From assembly GCF_017908035.1 (NCBI RefSeq), contig NZ_JAEQMU010000001.1, positions 496,001-560,000 on the forward strand: a DNA stretch of 64,000 bases. Reading direction: 5' to 3'. This DNA is from Sphingobacterium tabacisoli. GTDB taxonomy: Bacteria; Bacteroidota; Bacteroidia; Sphingobacteriales; Sphingobacteriaceae. The notes under the pieces are model-generated. The model was not told the DNA's origin, did no database searches, and saw only the letters and a list, made by a program, of their open reading frames with translations. A program made the translations under genes and the position numbers. Shown in pieces: positions 35,401 to 43,648 of this stretch (positions within the stretch are counted from its first letter, which is position 1; each line of letters begins with the position of its first letter).

Positions 35401-35596
35401 GATTAAGTCTATGCAGCTCGGGTATGCCTTGCCGAAGGAGACTTCTACTAGATTTAAGGTAGAGCGACTTCGTGTGTTTGCTAACCTGGAAAACTACTTC
35501 ACCTTCACGAAGTTCAAAGGTTATAATCCGGAGAATGCTGGTGTTGCATATCCATTGATGAAGCAATGGGTAGTGGGATTAAATGTGACATTCTAA
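32480..35596 (+). CDS. SusC/RagA TonB-dependent receptor of the lyase locus
   Basis: 1038 aa. No STN domain: after an N-terminal export signal (about 18-32, LLAVPFITWSAFAG) comes an unusual linker, then a carboxypeptidase-D regulatory-like domain at about 60-135 (GQVLDEKGQPVRGVEVKN), the TonB/plug start EEVVVVGYGKQKKENLTGSV near 138-158, plug with PLVVIDGVPGALNDV and NGVILVTTKRG, and the barrel to VVGLNVTF. The absence of STN fits with control by the local GntR protein instead of a sigma/FecR pair. It should import lyase products (oligosaccharides) together with the following SusD. First gene of a likely operon with 35608-37224 and 37281-40007. Confidence 0.95.
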   Translation: MKLKQFKIRDVVNRNYALLAVPFITWSAFAGPNPASHGVHAPLSSVLSLSGSLTNFQQQLVGQVLDEKGQPVRGVEVKNLSTSLSTVTDGEGKFRLSGSGSDKIRFSSIGFKTKVVDASNVQGVVLESSESELEEVVVVGYGKQKKENLTGSVSSVKFDESTVSRPNMNLASALVGKASGLNIAQTSGTPGAEGFNLLVRGKGTMNDASPLVVIDGVPGALNDVNPNDVESISVLKDASSASIYGSRAANGVILVTTKRGKGEDFTVTYNGYFGQQQVAKNIDFITDMATHMELVNESEGREKYSATLIDNWRKESAAGNPLYPNTDWYKEMLNTSPLTEHTLSVRGGGEKGNFAMSLGFLDNKGLVDNSEYKKYDFRINADTKIKNVLTLGGNVFGSWSNRDPLDVASFFNAIRNTTPGVVPVSEDGRYGGEMFPGMPQGSNPRAYVDNVRGDYERQKLGLKFFSIVNFMKNLEWESSFGFNYNNNRNWEYARPFALWNLQTGLEYQKKPSVSSLFNGSIRNYSTVLNTLLRYRETIADKHNIGVLVGFDQQYNRMDKFDAKKNDILGDDAIYILDAGVNLEAINGSGTDDALQSYFGRINYDFKGKYLFEANARYDGSSRFAKQNRWGFFPSFSAGWRVTEESFAEPLKAVFDEIKIRGSWGRLGNNRIGDYTYQVVYGSYLYPFGGQLNQGVAPKEIANSKIKWETTTISNIGLDLALLNNRLTFSAEYFDRNTSDILTKLPIPKVMGNFLPPWQNVAEMRNRGVELQAGYFGKIGSDWSYGVNGNISFLNNKVLKFNGDKSISDYYITMEGKPFNSFYMLEFDRIIQDQSEIDQLKADGYTFGTYVGGEPKPGDMLYKDLNGDKVFDDQDRVIKDFSGLPKVTYGLNVSVAYKSFDFNVVAHGVGGVKQYWGNDGFNTFNINEGFLQSKEVLNRWTPENKSTEYPRLRNSGSALNTVYSDYWLHNTSFLRIKSMQLGYALPKETSTRFKVERLRVFANLENYFTFTKFKGYNPENAGVAYPLMKQWVVGLNVTF

Positions 35597-35607
35597 AACG
35601 AAAAGCC

Positions 35608-37224
35608 ATGATTAAGAAATTTAATAAAATAATAGCTGCTTCGCTTGCTTTCGCTCTTTTGAGTTCCTGTAGTAATTTTTTGGATAGAAATTCATTGGAG
35701 GGGCTTTCGGAGGATAGTTTTTGGAAATCGGAGCAGGATGCTGTGATGGGCGTAAATACGCTATATCACGCGAATAGGGAGTTTACGAACAGTATTGTTA
35801 TGTATGGTATGATGGACGATTATACTGACATCTCGTATCAATCGTTTGCAACAGGATTGACAACAGGAGTCTTTCCTGCCAATGCTGCGTTCTATCTGGA
35901 TTCTTGGGGGATATTTTTTAAAGGTGTGTACCGTGCGAATACCGCATTGAAGAATATTCCTAATATCGCGATGAACGATGCTGTAAAAAAGAGAAGTACT
36001 GGGGAGGCAAAATTCTTTAGGGGATATTTTTACTTCAAGTTGTGGGATTATTTTGGAGGAGTACCGTTGTATGATACTCCCATAAATGTTGATGAGTCAT
36101 TTGCTCTTCGAAATACGGAGAAGGAAGTGTATGAGTTTATCGTGAAAGATATGACGGATGCTTATGGGTTGCTTCCTGATACCTATGATGCCTCAAATAA
36201 GGGGCGGGCTACCAAATGGGCAGCTTTGGCTATGCGTGGCAAGGCGCATTTATGGGCTAAGGAGTATGATAAGGCAGCGGCTGATTTTAAAGAGTTGATG
36301 GATAAGAGCGATAGGAAATTATACGCAGACTTTCATAACCTATTTAGGGTAGCTGGCAATAATAACAGTGAGGTGATCTTTGACGTGCAGTATATTGCTG
36401 AGAAAGGGCATGGTATAGCGACAGACCGTAACTATGGTAATGCCAGAGGAGCCACAACAGGGTCGCAGCGGACAAGACCTACGCCAAAATTGGTGAATGC
36501 TTATGAGATGGAGGATGGGACGCCTTTCGATTTTGCAAACTATAAAAACGCAAAAGGAGAAACTTTTAATCCTAATAGTGTGGAGGATTGGAAAGATGAA
36601 GCTTCAGTGCGTAAATTGTTTGAGAAACGTGACCCACGTATGCATCAGTCTATTGTCGTGCCATGGTCTACTTTTGTGGGACGTGGTGGTGTAAGTTATC
36701 TTTATAAGTTTCCTGTGGCAAGTACAGATCCTAATGCTTATGTCCCGGTATGGACGAATGGTAGTTATGCTTGGCGTAAATTTGTAGAAACAGGTTCTGT
36801 ATATACGTTGCAAGATAATATGCCTCAGAATTTTCCTTTAGTTCGATTGGCTGATGTGATGCTGATGTATGCCGAAGCTAAGAATGAAGCTTTAGGCGCA
36901 CCTGATCAGTCTGTTTATGATGCCGTTGATGCTGTTCGCTTAAGGGCAAAGATGCCTAAACTGCCAACGGGTTTGAATCAAGAACAGATGCGTGAACGTA
37001 TACGTCATGAGCGTATGGTGGAATTGGCAGGAGAGGGACAACGGTATTCTGACATACGAAGATGGAAGATTGCGAAAGCAGTGGTGGATAAGGTGTGGAT
37101 GACGGACTTTAATGGTACGCAAATAAGGCAGCGTGGGTTTCCAGATCACTACTACCTATGGCCTATTCCTCAGGCAGAAAGGGATGTAAATCCAAAATTG
37201 ACACAAAATCCAGGATGGGAGTAG
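35608..37224 (+). CDS. SusD/RagB-family outer-membrane lipoprotein of the lyase locus
   Basis: 538 aa from the ATG at 35608. An upstream in-frame ATG (35566) lies inside SusC and lacks a signal; the 35608 start gives MIKKFNKIIAASLAFALLSS then C (lipobox LLSSC) 11 bp after the SusC stop. SusD hallmarks: NFLDRNSLEGLSEDSFWKSE at the N-terminus, KFFRGYFYFKLWDYFGGVPL near residue 135, and IRHERMVELAGEGQRYSDIR near the C-terminus. Surface glycan-binding partner of the SusC upstream. Its ligand is probably an oligosaccharide cut by, or to be cut by, the lyase at 37281-40007. Confidence 0.94.
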   Translation: MIKKFNKIIAASLAFALLSSCSNFLDRNSLEGLSEDSFWKSEQDAVMGVNTLYHANREFTNSIVMYGMMDDYTDISYQSFATGLTTGVFPANAAFYLDSWGIFFKGVYRANTALKNIPNIAMNDAVKKRSTGEAKFFRGYFYFKLWDYFGGVPLYDTPINVDESFALRNTEKEVYEFIVKDMTDAYGLLPDTYDASNKGRATKWAALAMRGKAHLWAKEYDKAAADFKELMDKSDRKLYADFHNLFRVAGNNNSEVIFDVQYIAEKGHGIATDRNYGNARGATTGSQRTRPTPKLVNAYEMEDGTPFDFANYKNAKGETFNPNSVEDWKDEASVRKLFEKRDPRMHQSIVVPWSTFVGRGGVSYLYKFPVASTDPNAYVPVWTNGSYAWRKFVETGSVYTLQDNMPQNFPLVRLADVMLMYAEAKNEALGAPDQSVYDAVDAVRLRAKMPKLPTGLNQEQMRERIRHERMVELAGEGQRYSDIRRWKIAKAVVDKVWMTDFNGTQIRQRGFPDHYYLWPIPQAERDVNPKLTQNPGWE

Positions 37225-37280
37225 TATTACTCCCTCCTTGTTAACGTAATGATTGTATCATATAGATTATAAATAGTTTG

Positions 37281-40007
37281 ATGTTGAAAAGGTGTTTTTT
37301 GTCGCTTGCAATTGTATTTCTGATGTCAGTTTCTTATGGACAGCAGGAGGGGGTTTTTGTAGAGCTGAGTCGAGGAAAGGTGAATAAGAAGACAGCAGTA
37401 TTGGAACGGGTGCCGGGGCATAAGGAGCGAGGAGTGTCGCTGAAAGGGGCTGCTGAAGCAGGGTATCCAAATCGTTTGCATGATGTCGAATTGAGGATTG
37501 ATGTGCCTGAGACAGGTTGGTATGTTTTGGAGGCGGAGGCCTGGCCTAAGGATGTCGAATTGTTGAAAAGAACGGACAAAAGCGGTATGCTGACGAAGGT
37601 GGCTTATTTTCAATTGGGAGAGCAACGTGTCACAAAGCGTATCGTCTATAATAATATGATGGGGGGGAAGCAGGAGCTCGGTAAGTTCGAAATACGAGGT
37701 GCGGGTGATAAGTTGAAAATATGGTTGCCGGATAACTTGGTTGTGCAGCGTGTGCTAATCAAGCCTTATGTGGTACCAGTAGCACCAGTCGAGGCAGAAG
37801 ATTACCGGCCCAAGGTGATTCCGTCGAAACAAAGACCGAGATTGTGGGTGAACAGTGAAAGTCTGCCAGTGGTCAAAGGACGCCTGTTGTCTGAAGAGAA
37901 TGCGCCTGCCTGGAGTAGGGTAAAGGAAGTGGCTCTGAAACCTTATGCTTTTATAACTGATGATCGTCAGGAAATGTTTTATAATGAAGAATTGGAACAG
38001 GTAATTGAGAGGAAGGCATTCTATTATCTAATGACTGGTGATGAAAAAGTGGGAAAAGAGGCAGTAGATTTAGTGTCTAGGTATTTGTCGGTATTGGAGT
38101 TCGGTAATGTTACCTACGGCGACATCACGCGGGAGTTGGGGCGAGCTATTTATACAGGAGCGTTAGTTTACGATTGGTGCTATCCGTTGACCAGTGTGGA
38201 TGTACGAGCAAAGATGCGTAAGGATTTTAAAAGGCTCGTGATGGACATGGAAGTGGGGTGGCCTCCCTTCTATGGTTTGGAGAGTATTATCAATGGGCAT
38301 GGGAATGAGGCTCAGATCTGTAGAGATATGCTTTCGTGGAGTATAGCGGTGTACGACGAAGATCCGGAGCCTTATAAATATGTATCTTATAGTGTGTTGG
38401 AGCAGCTTGTTCCGATGCGTAAATTCGAGTACCAATCGCCTCGGCATAATCAAGGGATCGACTATGGTGGCTACCGCTTTGGTTGGGAAATGCATGGCGC
38501 CTGGTTGTTCTATCGGATGTTGGGGTATCCTGTGTTCGATGACAATATCAAAAACATGCCTTACTACTGGCTGTATATGCGTACCCCGGATGGGAAGATG
38601 CTGCGTGACGGCGATATGTTCAATGTGAAGTACAATTCCAGCGATGATTTTTACTGGAAAAATCCACAGACTATGTTGCTTTGTTATGCCTACTCTGGAA
38701 GTGCGGTAGTAAAGGCTGAATTCTTAAAACAGGGCGGGCTACCGGATAATCCGGTTCTTTTCCTGTTGCTGAATGATCCGAATATTAAACCTGATTTTGA
38801 CCGGTCGCAACTCCCGTTGACCAAGGATTTTGGACCGATATTGGGCTCGATGGTGGCGCGTACAGGCTGGAGCGAGGAGAAGACGAGCAATGATGTGATT
38901 GCCGAGATAAAAGGAGGTGGTTATCATTTTGGAAACCATCAGCATGCAGATGCTGGGGCCTTGCAGATCTATCACCACGGTATGCAGATTGGAGATTTAG
39001 GGCTATATCTTTCGTACGGTTCGCCCTATGATTTTAACTTTAATAAACGTTCTGCATCGCACAGTATGCTTTTAGTGCGGGACCCTGATGAGCCGTTACT
39101 ATTCCGGACAAAGACAAATGATGGTGGTACCCGATTTAGTCAACGTTTTCCAAAGACAAAAGAAGAGGTTCTTAGCGATTCTTGGTACCATACGGGGGAG
39201 ATTCGTGCCTCAGCAACAGGTAGAGATGCTATCAAACCGAGTTATAGCTATTTTAATGTGGACCTGACAGCAGCATATACTGCGAAGGTGAAGTCTTATG
39301 CGCGTAGTTTCTTGTTCTTGAATATGGAACGGACAGACGTACCGGCTGTAATTGTTCTGTTGGACGAACTGGAAACAAATAATGCTGATTTTGAACCTTA
39401 TTGGCAGATTAATACGTTGAATAAGCCTATTGTCAATGAGGATGGTTTTGTTTTGAATAGTCAGTTCAAAGGTAAGAAAGGTGTTGCCTTTGTTGATATG
39501 ATTAAGCCAAAAGCAACTGAAAGGGAGGTGGTTTTGCATTCGGGCGATTCTTCTGCTTTCGTATTTGGAGATCTATATCAGGTAAAGTCACCTTGGCCGG
39601 AAGCTAGAGGAACACGGGTCTTGGTTAAGCCGAAGGAAAAGGCGGTTCATACAAGTTATGCTACAGTCTTTCAGATGACAGAGGATGGCGCTCAAAAATT
39701 GCCGGTACAATATAAAGAGTACGCTAATTATTATGCGATACAATTGGCTGATCGTATTCTAATTGTTGCTAAATCAGATCGTTTTCTAGAGGAAGAGGTT
39801 GAAATCAATGTGCCAGGGGACAAAGAATATGAGGTCATTGTCACAGGAATAAAAGATGGATTCTGGAATATAAATAATACAGCAAAAAGTAGTAGATTTA
39901 ATGTTAATATCCTAAAAGGGAATCATACGACCAGTTGGAAAGCTAAAGGAGAAGTATTTGTATTGAAACCTTACCGGGGTTATGGTGATTCTGAAGGTCG
40001 GTTTTAA
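37281..40007 (+). CDS. Heparinase II (PL21)-like polysaccharide lyase
   Basis: 908 aa from the ATG at 37281 (a TTG directly before it is not needed). Signal peptide MLKRCFLSLAIVFLMSVSYG. Residues about 22-165 form an extra beta-rich domain resembling a carbohydrate-binding module; 185-480 an alpha/alpha toroid; 515-620 the heparinase II/III-type beta domain. Residues match heparinase II of Pedobacter heparinus as I recall it (H202, Y257, H406; zinc H408, D425, H464): here H340 (GHGNEAQ), Y395 (HNQGIDYGGY), H553 and H555 (NHQHADAG), D572 (GDLGLY), H594 (SASHSMLL). H340 to Y395 and H555 to D572 keep the exact spacing. Expected role: beta-elimination at uronate residues in the periplasm. Substrate not proven; a seven-G run lies at 37661-37667. 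Confidence 0.85.
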   Translation: MLKRCFLSLAIVFLMSVSYGQQEGVFVELSRGKVNKKTAVLERVPGHKERGVSLKGAAEAGYPNRLHDVELRIDVPETGWYVLEAEAWPKDVELLKRTDKSGMLTKVAYFQLGEQRVTKRIVYNNMMGGKQELGKFEIRGAGDKLKIWLPDNLVVQRVLIKPYVVPVAPVEAEDYRPKVIPSKQRPRLWVNSESLPVVKGRLLSEENAPAWSRVKEVALKPYAFITDDRQEMFYNEELEQVIERKAFYYLMTGDEKVGKEAVDLVSRYLSVLEFGNVTYGDITRELGRAIYTGALVYDWCYPLTSVDVRAKMRKDFKRLVMDMEVGWPPFYGLESIINGHGNEAQICRDMLSWSIAVYDEDPEPYKYVSYSVLEQLVPMRKFEYQSPRHNQGIDYGGYRFGWEMHGAWLFYRMLGYPVFDDNIKNMPYYWLYMRTPDGKMLRDGDMFNVKYNSSDDFYWKNPQTMLLCYAYSGSAVVKAEFLKQGGLPDNPVLFLLLNDPNIKPDFDRSQLPLTKDFGPILGSMVARTGWSEEKTSNDVIAEIKGGGYHFGNHQHADAGALQIYHHGMQIGDLGLYLSYGSPYDFNFNKRSASHSMLLVRDPDEPLLFRTKTNDGGTRFSQRFPKTKEEVLSDSWYHTGEIRASATGRDAIKPSYSYFNVDLTAAYTAKVKSYARSFLFLNMERTDVPAVIVLLDELETNNADFEPYWQINTLNKPIVNEDGFVLNSQFKGKKGVAFVDMIKPKATEREVVLHSGDSSAFVFGDLYQVKSPWPEARGTRVLVKPKEKAVHTSYATVFQMTEDGAQKLPVQYKEYANYYAIQLADRILIVAKSDRFLEEEVEINVPGDKEYEVIVTGIKDGFWNINNTAKSSRFNVNILKGNHTTSWKAKGEVFVLKPYRGYGDSEGRF

Positions 40008-40039
40008 ATAATGATTTTGTATTCCTAAATTTGGGGTAA

Positions 40040-40051
40040 ATTGTATACAAT
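40040..40051. promoter_or_regulatory. Perfect GntR-type operator upstream of gntR
   Basis: ATTGTATACAAT, a perfect 12-base palindrome, 33 bp after the lyase stop and 258 bp before the gntR ATG. Same core as sites at 32189, 32326, 41873 and 41896. Suggests autoregulation of the gntR gene; it could also act on readthrough from the lyase operon. Confidence 0.6.
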
Positions 40052-40181
40052 ATGAAATAGCTGCACGATCGTATTATTTAACTACGAAAGCAAAAAAGTT
40101 GGATATTCCAACCCGATAAACCGATGCAAGGAGCTTGTCGGAGACAGTCGGAACAAGATAATGATAGTTAAAAGGAAAACC

Positions 40182-40201
40182 GATCCGCGAGCTGGCGGAT
40201 C
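40182..40201. repeat. Short hairpin, REP-like
   Basis: GATCCGC / GCGGATC with a 6-base loop, preceded by AAACC. A degenerate relative (AAACCGATCCGC...GGCAAATCAT) lies at 14059-14084 before the lipoprotein gene. No T run, so not a clear terminator. Confidence 0.35.
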
Positions 40202-40309
40202 ATGAAATATTTATTACATATGAAATATCCATGTAGCAGCAACTGCACAAACACGAATGAATATAGTTTGGATATTCCATATGACAGATAAAAGACAAAT
40301 TATATACAT

Positions 40310-40948
40310 ATGAAAGAAGATTCGCTGGCGAATAAAGTTTATATCGAGGTTCGTAAGAAAATCTTGTCAAGCCAATTGGTGGGTGGCGCACGTTTGGTTG
40401 AAAGTGCGTGGGCCGAAAAACTGGCGGTGAGCAGAGTGGCGGTGCGCGAAGCTTTTATGCGACTCGCAGGTGAGAGCCTCGTCGAGTTTGGTGAGAAGGG
40501 CGGTTGTTTCGTAAAGAAAATGACAGTAGAAGATGTGAAAGACATTCGCGAGCTTAGAGAATTGCTGGAAATCGGAGCGCTTAAGATTTTGTTTGCTAAG
40601 AGAGATGATGAGGTTATCCGGGATTTAGAGCTTATTTGTAATGATTTCTCGGAAATGGTAAGTAAAGGCTATTACGGTGGAGCTTGTGAGGCTGATGTTC
40701 GTTTTCATGAACGTCTTGTCGAAGGAAGTTGTAACTCAAGGTTGATTTCGATTTATAAAAACAGTAATATTCCGTTATTTCATATGAAGTTGGGGGCTAT
40801 TTTAGGACAGATGGAAGATTATGTGGATACCGAAAAGGAACATCGTGCTATTGTTGAGGCGTTGAAGACAGGAGATTGGGAGCGGGCACATTCTACGTTG
40901 TTGAGTCATCTTGATCGAGGTGAACAAGAGGCATTGGAGCTTGTTTAG
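40310..40948 (+). CDS. GntR-family transcriptional regulator, FadR-type (FCD domain)
   Basis: 212 aa. Winged helix-turn-helix at about 1-70 (LAVSRVAVREAFMRLAGESL) and an FCD ligand-binding domain at about 75-205 with metal-type residues D129, H133, H178 and H200 (EADVRFHERL, EKEHRAIVEALKTGD, LLSHLDRG). Such regulators release DNA on binding a sugar acid or organic acid, often a pathway intermediate. It sits between the lyase and the catabolic genes, and GTATAC palindromes of the type bound by this subfamily flank it and both of the neighbouring promoters. Likely the local repressor of the polymer and sugar-acid genes. Confidence 0.9.
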   Translation: MKEDSLANKVYIEVRKKILSSQLVGGARLVESAWAEKLAVSRVAVREAFMRLAGESLVEFGEKGGCFVKKMTVEDVKDIRELRELLEIGALKILFAKRDDEVIRDLELICNDFSEMVSKGYYGGACEADVRFHERLVEGSCNSRLISIYKNSNIPLFHMKLGAILGQMEDYVDTEKEHRAIVEALKTGDWERAHSTLLSHLDRGEQEALELV

Positions 40949-40967
40949 ATTTGTTTCCGTATAAAGG

Positions 40968-41001
40968 AAAAGGCTTATTGTAATTACAATAAGCCTTTTT
41001 T
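40968..41001. terminator. Bidirectional terminator between gntR and the lactonase gene
   Basis: Long perfect stem AAGGCTTATTGTAA / TTACAATAAGCCTT with T runs on both sides. The last codons and stop of the minus-strand lactonase gene (40984) lie inside the stem. Confidence 0.9.
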
Positions 41002-41784
41002 ATTGGTTTTGAATTGAAGTAGTTGTCCTTTGTCAGCTTCTGTAATTGTTAATCCTTGTATTCCAGAAGGGTCTAGTGCACAGTTGGTCGGATTGGGATG
41101 GTTGAGTGGTATCTCGTCGATTGCCAGCCCTTCTATATTGAGAACTGTTATTTTGCGACCGCCATATAGTGCTATATAGAGATTGTTCTCTGTATCAATA
41201 GCCATTCCGTCCGGACCTACGTCACCTCCTACATAGGCGAATTTTTTAACCTCTTCCAGTTTTTTATCTCGGACATTCCATTGAGAGCTCCATATCCATT
41301 TACTACCCGTTTCGGCAATATACAAGGTGCGTTGGTCTGACGAAAAGGCTAGCCCATTCGGATAGTACATACCGCTGTGGATGATATATAGCTTTCTATC
41401 TGTGGATAAACAACAGAGGTAGCCGGTACCATCGTCAAGACGGTCTCCAGGGCAGGTGAAAAGAAGGTTTCCGTGTTCGTCAAAGCAGAGGTCGTTGGGC
41501 ATTTTTAAAGGCTCTCCGTCGATTGAATCTACGATGGTACAGTGTTCCCGCTGTATAGGTGCGTATTGACGAATAGCATTTTGTTGGGAATCACAGAACC
41601 AGATGATGCCATCCTGGTCTATTGCTATTCCGTTGGGGTGCCCGCCGACGTGAATGCGCTGGTATTGACCGTTCCTGTAATAGATGAGATTTCCAGCTTC
41701 TTTTTCTACTAGCCAGATACCTCCATCTTTGTCAAAAGCAGGGCCTTCCGGGAAGTTTAGTCCGTTGATTAGTTCTGTTGTCAT
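40984..41784 (-). CDS. SMP-30/gluconolactonase-family protein
   Basis: 266 aa from the ATG at 41784. The frame runs back to an ATG at 41880, but that codon lies inside the GTATAC operator at 41870-41881 and adds 32 basic residues foreign to the family; MTTELINGLNFPEG is the natural start. Six-bladed beta-propeller pattern with metal-site residues E13 (NFPEGP), N97 (KMPND), N143 (YPNGLAF) and D192 (GPDGMAID), the set known for SMP-30 lactonases. No signal peptide: cytoplasmic. Expected reaction: hydrolysis of a sugar lactone to its acid. Divergent from the aminotransferase gene and sharing its operator region. Exact lactone unknown. Confidence 0.85.
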   Translation of the reverse strand: MTTELINGLNFPEGPAFDKDGGIWLVEKEAGNLIYYRNGQYQRIHVGGHPNGIAIDQDGIIWFCDSQQNAIRQYAPIQREHCTIVDSIDGEPLKMPNDLCFDEHGNLLFTCPGDRLDDGTGYLCCLSTDRKLYIIHSGMYYPNGLAFSSDQRTLYIAETGSKWIWSSQWNVRDKKLEEVKKFAYVGGDVGPDGMAIDTENNLYIALYGGRKITVLNIEGLAIDEIPLNHPNPTNCALDPSGIQGLTITEADKGQLLQFKTNKKGLL

Positions 41785-41869
41785 GTTTTGTAAATATACT
41801 TTTTCTTCCTGTGAACCGTGTATTCTTATTCTCTTTTGTTTTTTAGAATATTTTTTAAAAAACATTTTA

Positions 41870-41903
41870 AATGTATACATTATTATTGTATTTTAGTATA
41901 CAT
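41870..41903. promoter_or_regulatory. Paired GntR-type operators between lactonase and aminotransferase genes
   Basis: AATGTATACATT (41870-41881) and AGTATACAT (41895-41903); cores GTATAC start 23 bp apart. They lie in the 198-bp divergent region and could control both directions. Confidence 0.6.
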
Positions 41904-41982
41904 TAAATAACTAGTTATAGATGCGTTTCTCTGTTGAGTAGAGGCGTCCAATTATAAAATAACAGCAAAATTATATTAAGGC

Positions 41983-43305
41983 ATGCAAGGAAATGAAAGA
42001 TCTGCCGCTATCCTGCGGGAGAATGCAAAATGGATACCTGGAGGAGTGGTATCATTGAATCGGAAGTCAGATCCAAATATCTGTTTCGTTAAAGGGAATG
42101 GTAGCAAGGTGGAGGATGCTGATGGCAATCGGTATATCGATTACCAGGCTGGCTTCGCAGCTTCCTTTTTAGGTCACAATGATCCGGATGTGAATGCGGC
42201 AGTATTAAGGACTATTGAGGAACAGCAGGTTTTGATGGGAGCAGGGCCTACCTTGCTGGAGGGGGAATTTGCACAGTTGTTTTGTGCGTCGGTTCCGAAT
42301 GCGGAAAGTATACAAGTGACTACAACAGGTTCGGAGGCCACTTATCATGCTTTGCGTATTGCGCGTGCAGTGACAGGAAGGGATCATATCATTGTTATGC
42401 AAGGGGGGTACAATGGTTGGCATAATGATGTAGCCTGTAATGTAATCAGTCAAAAGGCAGATGTAGGGCCATTTAGTAGTCCGGGAGAGTATTCTTTTGA
42501 TGGTTTAAGTGCCGGAGTTCCCAAAAGCCATAGTGATCTTGTTCATGTGGTTAACTATAATGATCTGGAGAGCGTGCGCTATGTGGTTGAGAAGTACGAT
42601 GTGGCTTGTATTTTATTGGAGCCTATATTACAGAATGTCGGGATTGTGAAACCACAGGCGGGGTATCTAGAAGGACTTCGAGAGTTAGCTGACGAGAAAG
42701 GCTTCTTGCTGATATTTGATGAGGTGAAAACAGGCTTTAGACATGCGTTAGGTGGTTATCAATCTATCTGCGGAGTGGTTCCTGATCTCTCTACCTTTGG
42801 TAAGGCTGTAGCTAATGGGTATCCGCTGGGTGTTATAGCAGGTAAAAAGAAGTATATGGATTACTTTGTAGATCCTGATAAATCTAAGCGTGTGATGATA
42901 GCTGGTACATTCAATGCCTTTCCTTTGACCACAGCAGCGGCGATCGCAACTTTGAAGAAACTTTCAAGTGCAGAATATCAGGTATATACGCATGTAGAGC
43001 GCCTAGGGGCACTTTTGGAGCAAGGGTATAATGAAATATTTCCTAAATTAGGAGTGCCGTTTTATGTTGCGCGTCAGGGGTCAGCATTCTGTACATACTT
43101 TATGGACCATGCACCTGTTCATTATCACGATATTTTAGATAACCATGATTTTGATCTGGATATAAAGTATCGTAAGAATTTAATCAATGAAGGGATTTTT
43201 AATTTCCCTGCGGCAATAAAACAGGGAAGTATCTCTTTTGCCCACAGTGAGGATGATATTGTGAAAACGTTGGAAGCAACAGAACGGGTAATCAAGAGTT
43301 TGTAA
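41983..43305 (+). CDS. Class III aminotransferase (glutamate-1-semialdehyde aminomutase-like)
   Basis: 440 aa, PLP-dependent fold type I. PLP pocket: TTTGSEATYHALRIAR (113-128), LLEPILQN (211-218), IFDEVKTGFRH (244-254, D246 binds the pyridine nitrogen) and the Schiff-base lysine K274 in STFGKAVANGYPLG. Overall length and sequence resemble HemL-type proteins, but the gene lies in a catabolic locus, not with heme genes, and its promoter shares the GntR operators. It probably transaminates or isomerises an amino group on a sugar-derived compound. Reaction not known. 343 bp separate it from the next gene. Confidence 0.85.
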   Translation: MQGNERSAAILRENAKWIPGGVVSLNRKSDPNICFVKGNGSKVEDADGNRYIDYQAGFAASFLGHNDPDVNAAVLRTIEEQQVLMGAGPTLLEGEFAQLFCASVPNAESIQVTTTGSEATYHALRIARAVTGRDHIIVMQGGYNGWHNDVACNVISQKADVGPFSSPGEYSFDGLSAGVPKSHSDLVHVVNYNDLESVRYVVEKYDVACILLEPILQNVGIVKPQAGYLEGLRELADEKGFLLIFDEVKTGFRHALGGYQSICGVVPDLSTFGKAVANGYPLGVIAGKKKYMDYFVDPDKSKRVMIAGTFNAFPLTTAAAIATLKKLSSAEYQVYTHVERLGALLEQGYNEIFPKLGVPFYVARQGSAFCTYFMDHAPVHYHDILDNHDFDLDIKYRKNLINEGIFNFPAAIKQGSISFAHSEDDIVKTLEATERVIKSL

Positions 43306-43648
43306 GCCTGATAGAATTACTTAGGGATGTGGCATTGAGCATTGCAATAGCAGATAGCTTCGGTGCTACATTCTATATATAAGGTATTAAAGCCTTAATA
43401 AAATATATCAATCTGCATTTGGCGGGGCGATGCCAAAATAAACCGAGTGTATTGTGCTAACGGATATACGTTAAGCTGATATGCTTTTGATGATTTTTTG
43501 CCCTTTAAAATATTGTGCTCTGCTGAAACATCTGTTTTAAGGAGAATAGATGTAGATCAGGTATGCTGTCCTGCTGTATAGGCTTTTAAGAAGTTTGTTG
43601 TGGAGGACTGGGCAAGTTAATGATAGTTAGAAAATAAGTAAACCGTAT
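43306..43648. other. Intergenic region between aminotransferase and dehydratase genes
   Basis: 343 bp. No gene, no GTATAC site and no exact TAnnTTTG seen. A weak AAGG...CCTT hairpin at about 43382-43397 may end the aminotransferase transcript. The region before the ATG (43618-43645) resembles 40158-40182 before gntR (TAATGATAGTTA, then AAACCG). Confidence 0.4.

Larger units (their letters stand above)
40008..40309. promoter_or_regulatory. Intergenic region before the gntR gene
   Basis: 302 bp. Contains the perfect palindrome at 40040-40051, a TTGGATATTCCA 12-mer twice (40099-40110 and 40268-40279), and a short hairpin GATCCGC/GCGGATC at 40182-40201. No gene seen; a weak tatatacata lies just before the gntR ATG. 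Confidence 0.55.

Noticed and set aside
41983..43305. HemL (heme biosynthesis glutamate-1-semialdehyde aminomutase)
   Set aside because: The family resemblance is real, but the gene sits in a catabolic locus under the GntR operators with no heme genes, so a biosynthetic role is not supported.
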